Part shown: positions 39,051 through 47,405 of the stretch, one piece after another | Layout of the letters: each line of letters opens with the position of its first letter | Position numbering within the stretch: position 1 is the first letter of the stretch | Assembly (NCBI RefSeq): GCF_002858925.1 | Contig: NZ_PJRS01000011.1 | Coordinates: 1 to 64,000, forward strand | DNA: 64,000 nucleotides | Source of the DNA: Caulobacter zeae | GTDB lineage: Bacteria; Pseudomonadota; Alphaproteobacteria; Caulobacterales; Caulobacteraceae | Direction of reading: 5' to 3' | Made by a program: the position numbers and the translations under genes | Notes under the pieces: model-generated | What the model was told of the DNA's origin: nothing | Database searches by the model: none | What the model saw: only the letters and a program-made list of their open reading frames with translations

Positions 39051-39598
39051 ATGATCGCCCCACCAGACATGCTGAGCATCCGCTTCACGCCCACCGAGGC
39101 CTCGGTCGGCGCCGGCATGCTGGCCGCCCAGAACTTCGTGCTGCTGGCGATCTTCATGGCGGTGACGTTCGCAGGCGGCATGTCCCTTATGCAGGCCGGG
39201 ACGCTCGACTGGGGGCGCCCGAGGCCGTCCGCGCCTAGGCTGTGTCGCATCTGGTGATGGGCGTGGTCTTCGGCGGGCTGGGATTGCTGGGCTTTCGCTA
39301 CCTGCTGGTCCCGATGCTGGCGCGGACCATGTTCCGCCAGAACCCCGGTTTCTAAGGCCCGACCGTCTTCGAGCTTGACCAGGACGGCTTGGTTCTGGTC
39401 GCGCCGAAGTCCACGACGCGCCTGAGATGGGCCGAGGTCCGCGGCTACAAGGCCGTCCATGGGGCGCTGGCGATCTCGATCAGCAAGACGGCCTGGTTCG
39501 CCGTGCCTCTCGACCAGCTCGCCGCCCCCGAACAGACCGCCCTGCGCGCCCGCCTGGCGGCCCACCTGCCCGACCCGGCCGGCCGCCGTAGAGCTTGA
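39051..39598 (+). pseudogene. Decayed YcxB-like membrane protein gene (frameshift plus two in-frame stops)
   Basis: The N-terminal part (MLSIRFTPTEASVGAGMLAA and a first span) is in one frame. After the GGGGG run near 39211 the reading continues in another frame as APEAVRA, stop TAG (39236-39238), AVSHL and a second span (VMGVVFGGLGLLGFRYLLVP). It continues to RQNPGF, stop TAA (39353-39355), then GPTVFELDQDGLVLVAPKS and TRLRWAEVRGYKAV up to 39598. Joined, these give the YcxB-like order of an N-terminal strand, two spans and a C-terminal beta domain with the N-P-x-x-G-P motif. Three lesions make a sequencing slip unlikely as the sole cause. Confidence 0.8.
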
Positions 39599-39677
39599 GC
39601 CGAGCAAACTCGCCGCCCGTCCGGGGCGGCCGCCAAAGTCATTGATTGTCTTGGAGCAATCCAATCCGCGAAGGGAT

Positions 39678-39753
39678 TGGTGGAGCCGAGGGGAATCGAA
39701 CCCCTGACCTCCTCATTGCGAACGAGGCGCTCTACCATCTGAGCTACGGCCCC
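39678..39753 (-). tRNA. tRNA-Ala (anticodon CGC)
   Basis: The minus strand gives a 76-base cloverleaf. The acceptor GGGGCCG pairs with CGGCTCC and includes the G3:U70 wobble pair that defines alanine tRNAs. The D arm is GCTCAGATGGTAGAGC, the anticodon loop is TTCGCAA (anticodon CGC), the T arm has GGTTCGATTCC, and the 3' CCA is encoded. A short palindrome (CCAATCC/GGATTGG, 39661-39680) overlaps the CCA end and may take part in termination. Confidence 0.97.
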
Positions 39754-39764
39754 AAGGAAGCGCG

Positions 39765-39793
39765 GAGATACGGTGGCCTGGGGCGTCCGTCAA
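39765..39793 (-). promoter_or_regulatory. Housekeeping promoter of tRNA-Ala(CGC)
   Basis: On the minus strand TTGACG (39793-39788) and TATCTC (39770-39765) are separated by exactly 17 bases, and the tRNA begins about 12 bases after the -10. This fits a sigma-70 promoter with start near 39757. Confidence 0.75.
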
Positions 39794-39993
39794 GCGGCAG
39801 TTGCGGGCCCTGGCGAAAACAGCGCGGCCTTGCCAGGGCGGGCGGGGGCGGGCAAGAAGCGGGGAGCTGGAGCCCGCCTGGTCCCGACGGTTCGTCGAAA
39901 CCGGACCGGCGGCTTCAAATCCGACATCCGGAGCATGGCGGGCGGCGCAAAGCGCCCATACATTCGACTGCCACGCTCTAGCCTGGAACCCAC

Positions 39994-40308
39994 ATGGCCC
40001 CGTTGATCAACTTCGTCTTCTTCATCCTCGGCTCGCTTCTGGAGCTGCTCAAGTGGGCGGTGATCATCAGCGCCATCATCAGCTGGCTGGTGGCCTTCGA
40101 CGTCATCAACCTGCGCAACCAGGCGGTCTATTCGATCAGCCGCTTCCTCGACGCGGTGACCCGTCCGCTGCTGGCCCCGCTGCGCCGGGTGATCCCGCCG
40201 CTGGGCGGCGTCGACATCACCCCGATCGTGCTGATCCTGATCATCGTCGGCGTGCAGAGCTTCCTGCTCGATCCGCTGCACCGGACGATGCTGAACATCC
40301 TCGGCTGA
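39994..40308 (+). CDS. YggT family membrane protein
   Basis: 104 residues with two membrane regions (INFVFFILGSLLELLKWAVI and ITPIVLILIIVGVQSFLL). The central motif SRFLDAVTRPLLAPLRRVIP matches the YggT pattern (TxPxLxPxRRxxP) between them. Family members are small membrane proteins linked to cell shape, osmotic protection or photosystem and division organisation, without a defined reaction. It is followed after 11 bases by the DUF167 gene, the common yggT-yggU pairing. Confidence 0.9.
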   Translation: MAPLINFVFFILGSLLELLKWAVIISAIISWLVAFDVINLRNQAVYSISRFLDAVTRPLLAPLRRVIPPLGGVDITPIVLILIIVGVQSFLLDPLHRTMLNILG

Positions 40309-40319
40309 GCCTCGCCCGC

Positions 40320-40607
40320 ATGCCCTGCGCCGTCCTGGCCGTGCGCCTGACCCCGCGCGGCGGGCGCGACGCCGTCGACGGCTGGGCGGCCGACGCCGAC
40401 GGCCGGCCCTATCTGAAGGTGCGGGTCAGCGCCCCGCCGGTCGAGGGCGAGGCCAACGCCGCCCTCGTCGCCCTGATGGCCAAGCGCCTTGGCCTGTCGC
40501 GCTCGGCCGTGCGCGTGGCCGCGGGAGCGACGGCCCGCCTCAAGCGGCTGGAGATCGAGGGCCTGTCGCCCGAGGACCTCGACCGCCTGCTCGGCGCCCC
40601 CGCCTGA
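40320..40607 (+). CDS. DUF167 (YggU) family protein
   Basis: 95 residues from ATG 40320. The signature VRLTPRGGRDAVDGW and LKVRVSAPPVEGEANAALVA followed by RLGLSRSAVRVAAGATARLK is the complete DUF167 pattern. It is a small cytoplasmic alpha/beta protein of unknown function and usually stands next to yggT, as here. Confidence 0.92.
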   Translation: MPCAVLAVRLTPRGGRDAVDGWAADADGRPYLKVRVSAPPVEGEANAALVALMAKRLGLSRSAVRVAAGATARLKRLEIEGLSPEDLDRLLGAPA

Positions 40608-40778
40608 TCGTTTCCCCGGCGGGGTGCGACCAATCGCCCGGCAGCCCCTTACCGCCCTCGCCAAGCCCCGATCCGGCGTGCCATTGAGAGAATGGCGTTC
40701 TTTCACGCCCTTTTAGCGTCTGCCGCCCATAGTGCGGGTGGGAAATTCCAGGGTTTCGAGGCCAGCGGGGGCTGCGCT

Positions 40779-42539
40779 ATGCGCGGAAGGGCCATCAACG
40801 CGAAGGATCGCCAGGTCGCGATCGTCCACGCCGCCGCGGCGCGGCGGGGCAATGTCTATCTGCGCCTGGTCGCCACCTTCTCGATCGCCGCCATCCTGCA
40901 TGTCTTCATCGGCATGAAGTGGGTCTGGGCCTGGGCGGCGGTCTATACCGCGGCCCAGGTCTTCGAGCTGTGGCTGTTCCGCAAGCTGAAGGCCGCGCCC
41001 GAGCGGTTCCTGACCGGCTGGCGGGCCTGGTCGCTGGCGATCATGCCGGCCGTCACCTCGATCATCTTCGGGGCCCTTGCCCTGCCGCTGTTCGCCTCGC
41101 ACCAGCGCTTCGCCCCCACCCTGGGCGGCATGCTGCTGGCGGGGGCGCTGCTCAACGTCATCGTCGTCAATGTCAGCCTGCGGTCGGCGACCCTGGCGGC
41201 GGCGATCCCTCACGTCGTCTACCTGCTGATCGCGCCGTTCATCGGCCGGGCGGCCAATCCCGAGGCCCCGCTGGCCAACGCCCTGTGGTTCGGGGTGCTG
41301 CTGCTGATCTTCTCGGTGGCCGTGGCCGCCCGCACCCTGGAGGCTGCCCTGAGGGCCGAGGAGGCCGCCAAGGCCGAGGCCGAGCGTCGGCGCCACGAGG
41401 CCGAGGAGGCCGTGGCCGCCAAGAGCGCCTTCGTGGCCATGATCAGCCACGAGCTGCGCACCCCGATCAGCGCCATCCTGGCCGGCGCGGCCCGGTTGCA
41501 CAGCGAGGTCCCCGAGGCCAGCGCCAAGACCCACGCCCAGCTGATCGCCGACGCCGGCGGCATGATGCGCACCCTGCTCAACGACCTGCTGGACTTCTCG
41601 CGGCTGGAGGCCGGCCGCATGGCGGTCGAGCGCGCGCCCTACGACCTGCGCCAGGCCCTGGCCGACACCCTGCGCCTGTGGCGGCCCGAGGTGCAGAAGA
41701 AGGGCCTGCGCCTGCGCATCGAGGGGGCCGCTGGCCTGCCGCGCTGGGTGGCCGGCGACGCCCTGCGCCTGCGCCAGGTGCTCAACAACCTTTTGTCCAA
41801 CGCCATCAAGTTCACCGAGCGCGGCGAGATCGTCGTCTCGCTGGCCGCCCATCGCCAGGGCGAGGGCTGGACGCTGGAGATCGTCATCGCCGACACCGGC
41901 CGGGGCATCGAGCCCGAGGCCCTGCCGCGCCTGTTCACGCCCTTCGACCAGCTGACCGCCGAGGTCGTGCGCCGGCACGGCGGTTCGGGCCTCGGCCTGG
42001 TGATCAGTCGCGAGCTCGCCCGGCTGATGGGCGGCGACATCACCGTGGCCAGCGAGGGCTTGGGCAAGGGCGCGACCCTGCGCCTGACCGTGCGGGTCGA
42101 CGAGGCCCAGGCCCCGCCGGCCCAGGCCAGCGCCGCCTCGATCGCCGGAGCGCGGGTGCTGGTGGTCGACGACCACGTGGTCAACCGCCGGGCCGTCGAG
42201 CTGGTCTTGCAGACCTTCGGCGTCGCGCCGGTGCTGGCCGAGTCCGGCGAGCGGGCCCTGGAGCTGCTCGCCGCCGGCGGCTTCGACGTGGTGTTGATGG
42301 ACGTCTACATGCCGGGCCTGGGCGGTCGTGAGACCACCCGCGTCCTGCGCGGCGAGCCTGGCCCCAATCGCGAGGTCCCGGTGATCGCGGTGACCGCCTC
42401 CTCGACCTCCAAGGACTGGGACGCCTGCCGCGCCGCCGGCATGGACGCCCACGTCGCCAAGCCCATCGATCCAGCCCAGCTGCACGCGGCCCTGGTCGAG
42501 CTGCTGTCGGGCCCGCCTGCGCGCACGGCGGCGGCCTAG
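40779..42539 (+). CDS. Hybrid sensor histidine kinase with six-span N-terminal domain and receiver
   Basis: 586 residues from ATG 40779. Six hydrophobic spans (about residues 20-185) are followed by a charged coiled coil. HisKA holds H224 in VAMISHELRTPISAILAGAA. HATPase shows NNLLSNAIKFTERGEIVVSL, DTGRGIEPEALPRLFTPFDQ and HGGSGLGLVISRELARLMGG. A receiver has VDDHVVNRR, D508 in VVLMDVYMPGLGG and AKPIDP. It probably phosphorylates a separate histidine phosphotransferase. No ligand-binding domain is recognisable in the membrane part. Its stop overlaps the end of vsr on the other strand by 4 bases. Confidence 0.92.
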   Translation: MRGRAINAKDRQVAIVHAAAARRGNVYLRLVATFSIAAILHVFIGMKWVWAWAAVYTAAQVFELWLFRKLKAAPERFLTGWRAWSLAIMPAVTSIIFGALALPLFASHQRFAPTLGGMLLAGALLNVIVVNVSLRSATLAAAIPHVVYLLIAPFIGRAANPEAPLANALWFGVLLLIFSVAVAARTLEAALRAEEAAKAEAERRRHEAEEAVAAKSAFVAMISHELRTPISAILAGAARLHSEVPEASAKTHAQLIADAGGMMRTLLNDLLDFSRLEAGRMAVERAPYDLRQALADTLRLWRPEVQKKGLRLRIEGAAGLPRWVAGDALRLRQVLNNLLSNAIKFTERGEIVVSLAAHRQGEGWTLEIVIADTGRGIEPEALPRLFTPFDQLTAEVVRRHGGSGLGLVISRELARLMGGDITVASEGLGKGATLRLTVRVDEAQAPPAQASAASIAGARVLVVDDHVVNRRAVELVLQTFGVAPVLAESGERALELLAAGGFDVVLMDVYMPGLGGRETTRVLRGEPGPNREVPVIAVTASSTSKDWDACRAAGMDAHVAKPIDPAQLHAALVELLSGPPARTAAA

Positions 42540-42982
42540 AGGTCCTCTCCCGTCCCTGAAAAACCTCTCCCGTGTGAGAGGTTTTCCTTGAGCCGCTCCA
42601 CCAGCGCCGCCTCGTCCTTCATCTGGCATTCCCAGATCGTCTCGACCCGCCAGCCGGCCTGGGTCAGCGCCGCTCCGTTGCGCGCGTCGCGGGCCTTGTT
42701 GCGGGCCACCTTGGCCAGCCAGTAGTCGCGGTTGGCCTTGGGCACGCGCGATCCGCGCGCGCAGTCGTGGCCGTGCCAGAAGCAGCCGTGGACGAAGAAC
42801 ACCAGCCTTCGCCCCGGCATCACCAGGTCGGGCGAGCCGGGCAGGTCCTTGCGGTGCAGGCGGTAGCGCGCGCCCAGGCCGGTGAGCAGTCGCCGCAGGG
42901 TCTTTTCCGGCGTGGTGCCGGTGCTCTTGACCCTGGCCATCACGGCCGAGCGCTTGGCGGGGTCGAAGACGTCGGTGGTCAT
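42536..42982 (-). CDS. vsr: Very short patch repair (Vsr) endonuclease
   Basis: 148 residues. The family core is present: RSAVMARVKSTGTTPEKTLR, GSPDLVMPGRRLVFFVHGCF and WHGHDCARGSRVPKANRDYW. It has the metal-binding Asp of SPDLV and the zinc His/Cys set in HGCFWHGHDC. Vsr nicks beside T in T:G mismatches left by deamination of 5-methylcytosine. A C5 DNA methyltransferase is encoded 1.2 kb upstream on the same strand, with cysK between, which makes a functional pair likely. Confidence 0.93.
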   Translation of the reverse strand: MTTDVFDPAKRSAVMARVKSTGTTPEKTLRRLLTGLGARYRLHRKDLPGSPDLVMPGRRLVFFVHGCFWHGHDCARGSRVPKANRDYWLAKVARNKARDARNGAALTQAGWRVETIWECQMKDEAALVERLKENLSHGRGFSGTGEDL

Positions 42983-43029
42983 GGCGCGGGCGCGGGGGAG
43001 AGGCGAGACAGCGCCTCGCCCACATCCTT

Positions 43030-43132
43030 CGTCATCCCGGAAAGCGCGAAGCGCTTATCCGGGACCCAGGGGCCGGCGCGGTGCGGTCGCCCCTGGGTCC
43101 CGGCTCTCCGCTGCGCTCCGGCCGGGATGACG
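43030..43132. repeat. Palindromic intergenic repeat, family B copy 1
   Basis: Terminal inverted repeats CGTCATCCCGG and CCGGGATGACG, plus nested pairs GCGCGAAGCGC and GGACCCAGGGG with CCCCTGGGTCC. A related copy lies at 48593-48733. It fills most of the spacer between vsr and cysK. Confidence 0.85.
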
Positions 43133-43163
43133 GCCCTGGGGAGCGGAGGCGGAGGCAAGCGCC

Positions 43164-44150
43164 TTACAGCCCCTCGAACAGGGCCGTCGACAGGTAGCGT
43201 TCGGCGAAGCTGGGGATGATCGCCACGATCAGCTTGCCGGCGTATTCGTCGCGCAGGGCCAGGTCGAAGGCGGCGGTCAGGGCCGCGCCCGAGCTGATGC
43301 CCACCGGCAGGCCTTCGGTGGACGCCGCGCGGCGGGCCATGGCGAAGGCGTCGTCGTTGCTGACCTGGACGATGTCGTCGATGACGCCGCGATCCAGGAT
43401 GCCGGGCACGAAGCCCGCGCCGATGCCCTGGATCTTGTGCGGACCCGGCTGGCCGCCCGACAGCACGGCGCTGGCTTCAGGCTCGACGGCCACCATCTTC
43501 AGGCCCGGCTTGCGAGCCTTCAGCACCTGGCCGACGCCGCTGATCGTGCCGCCGGTGCCCACGCCCGAGACCACGGCGTCAACGGCGCCGGCGGTGTCGT
43601 TCCAGATCTCTTCGGCGGTCGAGACGCGGTGGATCAAGGGGTTCGCGGTATTCTCGAACTGCTGGGGCATCACCGCGCCGGGAGTGGCGTCGACGATTTC
43701 CTGGGCGCGGGCCACCGCGCCGCGCATGCCCTTCTCGGCCGGGGTCAGCTCCAGCTTGGCGCCGAGCAGCAGCAGCATCTTGCGGCGCTCGATCGACATG
43801 CTCTCCGGCATGACCAGGGTCAGCTTGTAGCCCTTGGCGGCGGCCACGAAGGCCAGGGCGATGCCGGTGTTGCCGCTGGTCGGCTCGACGATCGAACCGC
43901 CCGGCTTCAGCAGGCCCTTGGCCTCGAGATACTCGATCATGGCCACGCCGATGCGGTCCTTGACCGAGGCCAGCGGGTTGAAGAACTCAAGCTTGGCCAC
44001 GACCTCGCCCTTGGGCTTCAGCTCGGCCGACAGGCGCGGCAGGCGGATCAGCGGGGTGTCGCCGACGGTGTCGATGATGGAGTCGTAGATCTTGCCCCGG
44101 CCGGCGCGCTTGAAGCGCGCGGCGTCGTACAGGCTGGAAGCGTCGTCCAT
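43164..44150 (-). CDS. cysK: Cysteine synthase A (O-acetylserine sulfhydrylase)
   Basis: 328 residues. The PLP lysine is K64 in [20 protein letters not shown]. The substrate loop is [18 protein letters not shown], the phosphate-binding loop [18 protein letters not shown], and the C-terminal Ser region [19 protein letters not shown]. It makes L-cysteine from O-acetylserine and sulfide. The two sulfate-binding proteins at 58.7-60.9 kb belong to the same assimilation pathway, but they are not linked in an operon. Confidence 0.95.
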   Translation of the reverse strand: MDDASSLYDAARFKRAGRGKIYDSIIDTVGDTPLIRLPRLSAELKPKGEVVAKLEFFNPLASVKDRIGVAMIEYLEAKGLLKPGGSIVEPTSGNTGIALAFVAAAKGYKLTLVMPESMSIERRKMLLLLGAKLELTPAEKGMRGAVARAQEIVDATPGAVMPQQFENTANPLIHRVSTAEEIWNDTAGAVDAVVSGVGTGGTISGVGQVLKARKPGLKMVAVEPEASAVLSGGQPGPHKIQGIGAGFVPGILDRGVIDDIVQVSNDDAFAMARRAASTEGLPVGISSGAALTAAFDLALRDEYAGKLIVAIIPSFAERYLSTALFEGL

Positions 44151-44225
44151 GGTGATCTCTCGGGGATGAAAAGCAGGCCCTAGGTGATCTCCACCTTAAG
44201 CCGTGGGAATTGGGCTGTCAGCGAC

Positions 44226-45353
44226 CTATTCGGCCGCCAGGGCCGCAGTTTTCCTGGCAGCGAGCGGAGTCAACAGATGCTCCGCCAGCCAGCGCACGGC
44301 CGGGGCGGCCACGCCGTCGCCGATCACGTGCAGGCCCGCCGTGGCGCTTTTCGGCAGGGCGTAGCTGTCGGGCAGGCCCATCAGCCGGGCGCCTTCGCGC
44401 GGGCTGACCAGGCGCGAGCGCACGGTCCCCTTGTCGATCACCAGCAGCGTCTGGCGCGAGGAGCCGCCGCGCGGGGTGCGCAGGCAGCCCGCAATACCGT
44501 CGAAGCGCACCTCGGCCCGTTGTTCGCCGCCGCGCATGCGCCGGAAGACGCCGCCGACGGCGCGCTCCCCCGAAGCGATCCGGGCGTCCACCGAGGCGCG
44601 GTGGGCCGGGGCCATCAGCTCCAGCAAGGCGGCCGTGGCCTCGTCGCTGCGCCATTCGACGGCGTCGTCGGGCTCCAGCACGGTCGACAGGTCGGTGTTG
44701 CGGGCGGGCGGGGCGGGCAGGGCCCACCACAGCCAGCGATCCTTCAGGGCCTGGGGCAGCCGGGCGGCGGCCTCGCGCACGGCGCGGCTGTGGAACGGTC
44801 CCTGGCCGGTCAGGCCGCTGGTTTCGGCCCGGGTGGCGACCACGAAGACGCGCGGCCGCGACTGCGGGGTGAAATGGGCCGCGTCGATCTCCAGCGCGCC
44901 GAAGCGATAGCCCTGGTCGGCCAGGGCCTGGCACAGGGCCGTGAAGTCCTCGCCGCGGTGCGAGGTCAGGAGGCCCACCACGTTCTCGATGACGATGGTG
45001 GTCGGGGCGCGGCCCTCGTCCTCCAGCGCCTCGATCAGCCGCCAGAAGCCGAAGAAGGCCGACGAGCGCCCGCCGTGCAGGCCCGCCCGGGCGCCGGCCA
45101 GGCTGAAGTCCTGGCAGGGGCTGGAGGCCCAGGCCAGGTCCGCTCGCCCCGGCAGGTCGGCCGCCTCCAGCTTGAAGACGTCGCCGGTGTGGAAGTGATC
45201 GTCGGCGCCTTCGAAGTTGGCGCGGTAGGTCTGCGCCTTCACCGGGTCGAAATCGTTGGCGAAGGCGCAATTCCAGCCTTCGCCGAGGCCTATGCGGGCC
45301 ATGCCGCCGCCAGCGAAGAATTCATAGAAGACGGGGCGGGCGTTGTGATTCAT
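44226..45353 (-). CDS. DNA (cytosine-5-)-methyltransferase
   Basis: 375 residues from ATG 45353. Motif I FYEFFAGGGMARIGLGEGW binds SAM, motif IV ASSPCQDFSLAGAR has the catalytic PCQ cysteine, motif VI is VIENVVGLL, motif VIII is QSRPRVFVVAT, and motif X appears as GDGVAAPAVRWLAEHLL. The variable target-recognition region lies about residues 190-290 and does not reveal the recognition site. No restriction endonuclease gene is adjacent, so it is an orphan enzyme. With vsr downstream it resembles the dcm-vsr pairing. Confidence 0.93.
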   Translation of the reverse strand: MNHNARPVFYEFFAGGGMARIGLGEGWNCAFANDFDPVKAQTYRANFEGADDHFHTGDVFKLEAADLPGRADLAWASSPCQDFSLAGARAGLHGGRSSAFFGFWRLIEALEDEGRAPTTIVIENVVGLLTSHRGEDFTALCQALADQGYRFGALEIDAAHFTPQSRPRVFVVATRAETSGLTGQGPFHSRAVREAAARLPQALKDRWLWWALPAPPARNTDLSTVLEPDDAVEWRSDEATAALLELMAPAHRASVDARIASGERAVGGVFRRMRGGEQRAEVRFDGIAGCLRTPRGGSSRQTLLVIDKGTVRSRLVSPREGARLMGLPDSYALPKSATAGLHVIGDGVAAPAVRWLAEHLLTPLAARKTAALAAE

Positions 45354-45401
45354 CGTACCTGGCAGATTAGCTTGAGCCGCCGCTTCGAGGATAGCGCCCG
45401 C

Positions 45402-45869
45402 ATGATCCGATCCACCGCCGTCGTCGTCGCCTGCGTGCTGCTGGCCGGATGCGGCGATGGTCCGCTGGGCGCCGCCGAGGGCGCAGCTTCCGCCCCCGCC
45501 GACGCGCCGGCCGACGTCGCGACCGGCCCCGACTACGCCGGCGACTTCGACCTGGTGGGAACCGAGCCCTTCTGGGCCGGCAAGGTGCGCGAGGGGGCGA
45601 TCACCCTGGACCGCATGGAGGGCGGCGCGGTCAGCCTGTCCAATCCCGGCGTGCGCATCGACGGCGAGCAGGGGGTCTGGGACGCCGAACAGCCCGGCGA
45701 GGCGGGCGCAGAGGGCCATCGCCTGGTCTTCCGCCTGACGCCGCAACCGTGCTCGGACGGCATGTCCGACCGCGTGTTCAGCCACGCGGCCGAAGTCTGG
45801 CTGGACGGAACGAGCTTCAAGGGCTGCGCGGCGCGGACGGAGGATCTGGCCCGGCAGGGGCGGCCTTAG
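45402..45869 (+). CDS. Lipoprotein of the COG3650 type
   Basis: 155 residues from ATG 45402. A lipobox signal peptide (STAVVVACVLLAGCGDG, lipidated Cys17) is followed by an Ala/Pro-rich linker. A beta-rich domain holds LVGTEPFWAGKVREGAITLD and ends CSDGMSDRVFSHAAEVWLDG and FKGCAAR. The G-T-E-P-F-W opening and the C-S-D-G-M-S-D segment are characteristic of an uncharacterised envelope family that also carries the S-D-R-x-Y/F pattern. Two Cys in the mature domain may pair. It is divergent from the methyltransferase with a spacer of about 50 bases. Confidence 0.82.
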   Translation: MIRSTAVVVACVLLAGCGDGPLGAAEGAASAPADAPADVATGPDYAGDFDLVGTEPFWAGKVREGAITLDRMEGGAVSLSNPGVRIDGEQGVWDAEQPGEAGAEGHRLVFRLTPQPCSDGMSDRVFSHAAEVWLDGTSFKGCAARTEDLARQGRP

Positions 45870-45887
45870 GAGGAGCGAAATCCTCGT

Positions 45888-45961
45888 CCTTCGACAGGCT
45901 CAGGATGAGGATTTCGACTGCGCGGCCTATGGTTTGGTCCTCACCCTGAGCTTGTCGAAGG
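45888..45961. repeat. Inverted intergenic repeat, family D
   Basis: CCTTCGACAGGCTCAGGATG at the left (45888-45911 in full) is matched by TCCTCACCCTGAGCTTGTCG at the right (45938-45961), with two mismatches over 24 bases. The CTTCGACAAGCTCAGG core is a repeat known from many alphaproteobacterial genomes. Confidence 0.85.
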
Positions 45962-45984
45962 GCGGGGACCACGCAGGGCGGCGT

Positions 45985-46122
45985 TCAGCCGCCCTTGATG
46001 TCGATGGTCTCGATCTGCGACTGGGTCGCCTCGGCCTTGTGGGAGCGGCCCGGGATGGGCAGCAGCAGGCCGACGGCGATGGCCGCGACGATGGCGAGAG
46101 CGATGAGGGCCTTGGCCGCCAT
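45985..46122 (-). CDS. 45-residue single-span membrane protein
   Basis: The minus strand encodes MAAKALIALAIVAAIAVGLL followed by LPIPGRSHKAEATQSQIETI and DIKGG, then TGA. One N-terminal membrane span with a short polar periplasmic or cytoplasmic tail rich in Gln and Glu. The frame is clean and well separated from its neighbours, and codon third positions are strongly G/C as in the real genes around. The ribosome-binding site is weak. Function unknown. Confidence 0.6.
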   Translation of the reverse strand: MAAKALIALAIVAAIAVGLLLPIPGRSHKAEATQSQIETIDIKGG

Positions 46123-46241
46123 GGCGTGTTTCTGGTCCGTTTCGGGGCTGTAAATTCAGCGCCCGTGCCCGACATATGGTTCCGCCTGCGGAGCTTGCAA
46201 GGGCGCCGGTGAACGGCGGTATCGCGACGAGGCGTCCGTGC

Positions 46242-46550
46242 TCACAGCCTCCCGCGCGCCCCGCCCTTCAGGGCGTCGATCTTGCGTTCAGGCCGGGGCG
46301 ACGCGGTTTCCGCCTCCAGCGTCGGGAGCGGCCAGCCGCCCGCCGGCCTTGCCGCGCGCTCGGGCGGCAGGGCCTGGACGATCTTGCGCACCGTGCCGGC
46401 CATCTGGCCCAAGAGCCGCACCTTCTCGGACGCCTTGCGGAACGCCTCGCGGTCGAGGCCCTCCTCCATCGCGGCCCAGAGCTCATCCATCGCCGCCATC
46501 AGCCGCTGCTGGATCTTCGCGCACCAGGCGCGGGAGGTTTCGCTGGTCAT
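46242..46550 (-). CDS. 102-residue helical protein of unknown function
   Basis: From ATG 46550 the product is MTSETSRAWCAKIQQRLMAA then MDELWAAMEEGLDREAFRKA and SEKVRLLGQMAGTVRKIVQA. It has three amphipathic helices, then a Pro/Arg-rich tail ending KIDALKGGARGRL. The first 60 residues could form a three-helix bundle or a helix-turn-helix. No signal peptide or span. I do not recognise the family. A longer frame extends upstream into the repeat at 46677 but is not supported. Confidence 0.65.
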   Translation of the reverse strand: MTSETSRAWCAKIQQRLMAAMDELWAAMEEGLDREAFRKASEKVRLLGQMAGTVRKIVQALPPERAARPAGGWPLPTLEAETASPRPERKIDALKGGARGRL

Positions 46551-46676
46551 GCACAACAGCATGAGGCCGGTTTGACGGTGTCGGATAAGAAAGGTGTGTT
46601 TTCGTGTAGGGTGTTGAATTCGTTGGTGTCGGAGCATGAATGCGCGGGGATAGACGCCGCCCGTCCCCCCACCTCC

Positions 46677-46807
46677 CGTCATTCCCGCCCTTGTGGCGGG
46701 AACCTCTGGTTCCGCTCGCACGTGAGACGCCAGCGGATCGCTGGCGATCCGCCCCATCCGCCCTTGCGGTTGAGAGCGGGGTTCCCGCCACAAGGGCGAG
46801 AATGACG
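46677..46807. repeat. 131-bp palindromic element, family A copy 3
   Basis: Same ends as the copies at 25028, 26999 and 61025. The right terminal repeat has one mismatch (GGCGAGAATG instead of GGCGGGAATG). The core palindrome is AGCGGATCGCTGGCGATCCGC, again different in sequence but self-complementary. Confidence 0.9.
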
Positions 46808-46848
46808 GGCGAAAAGGAAGGGGGGGGGGCTGTGGATAACTTCGCCCC

Positions 46849-47328
46849 CTACCGCTTGCGCCCGCTGTCCGCCACGTACGGCGTCCCGTCCCGGTGGCGA
46901 TAGGTCTCCTCGCCCGGGTGGATGACGAGGTCCAGGTCCGGATAGTCGCAGCCGTCCTCGTCGGGCCGGCGCGAGCCCATCTCCAGCAGCACGGCCGGCG
47001 CGTTCGAGCGGTTCTGGATCTGGTGGCCGTTGGGCACGCCGGCCTTGAAGCCCGCGCAGTCGCCGGCCCGAAGGATCGTCTCGCCCCCATCCTCGACCAG
47101 TATCACTTCGCCCTCGACCACCCAGACGAACTCGTCTTCCGCCGTGTGCCAGTGGCGCTGGCTGGACCAGGTTCCCGGCTCAAGCCGCATCAGGTTGACC
47201 CCGAACTGGGTCAGGCCGACCGCGTCGCCCAGCTTCCAGCGCTTGCGCGCCCGGCAAGGCAGGTCGAAGGGCGCGGGATAGGCCGTGCCGTGACGGGTGG
47301 GCGCCTGGTCGATGTCGATCTTTGGCAT
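46849..47328 (-). CDS. Cupin-domain protein
   Basis: 159 residues with a single cupin barrel: motif 1 is [19 protein letters not shown] (two His and one Glu metal ligands) and motif 2 is [18 protein letters not shown] with the third His. The C-terminus adds [20 protein letters not shown], a pattern seen in cupins annotated as mannose-6-phosphate isomerase-like or quercetinase-like. The substrate is unknown. It is divergent from dapE. Confidence 0.85.
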   Translation of the reverse strand: MPKIDIDQAPTRHGTAYPAPFDLPCRARKRWKLGDAVGLTQFGVNLMRLEPGTWSSQRHWHTAEDEFVWVVEGEVILVEDGGETILRAGDCAGFKAGVPNGHQIQNRSNAPAVLLEMGSRRPDEDGCDYPDLDLVIHPGEETYRHRDGTPYVADSGRKR

Positions 47329-47405
47329 GGTCGGCCCTAAGACTTTTCGGAGGAAGGTTTATGCGCGGTTTGCGTCCCGCCGATGGGAAGCCTAAAGCCT
47401 GCAAC

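Noticed and set aside
39654..39981. Plus-strand frames running across tRNA-Ala
   Set aside because: They read through the complement of a complete tRNA cloverleaf and have no start signal.
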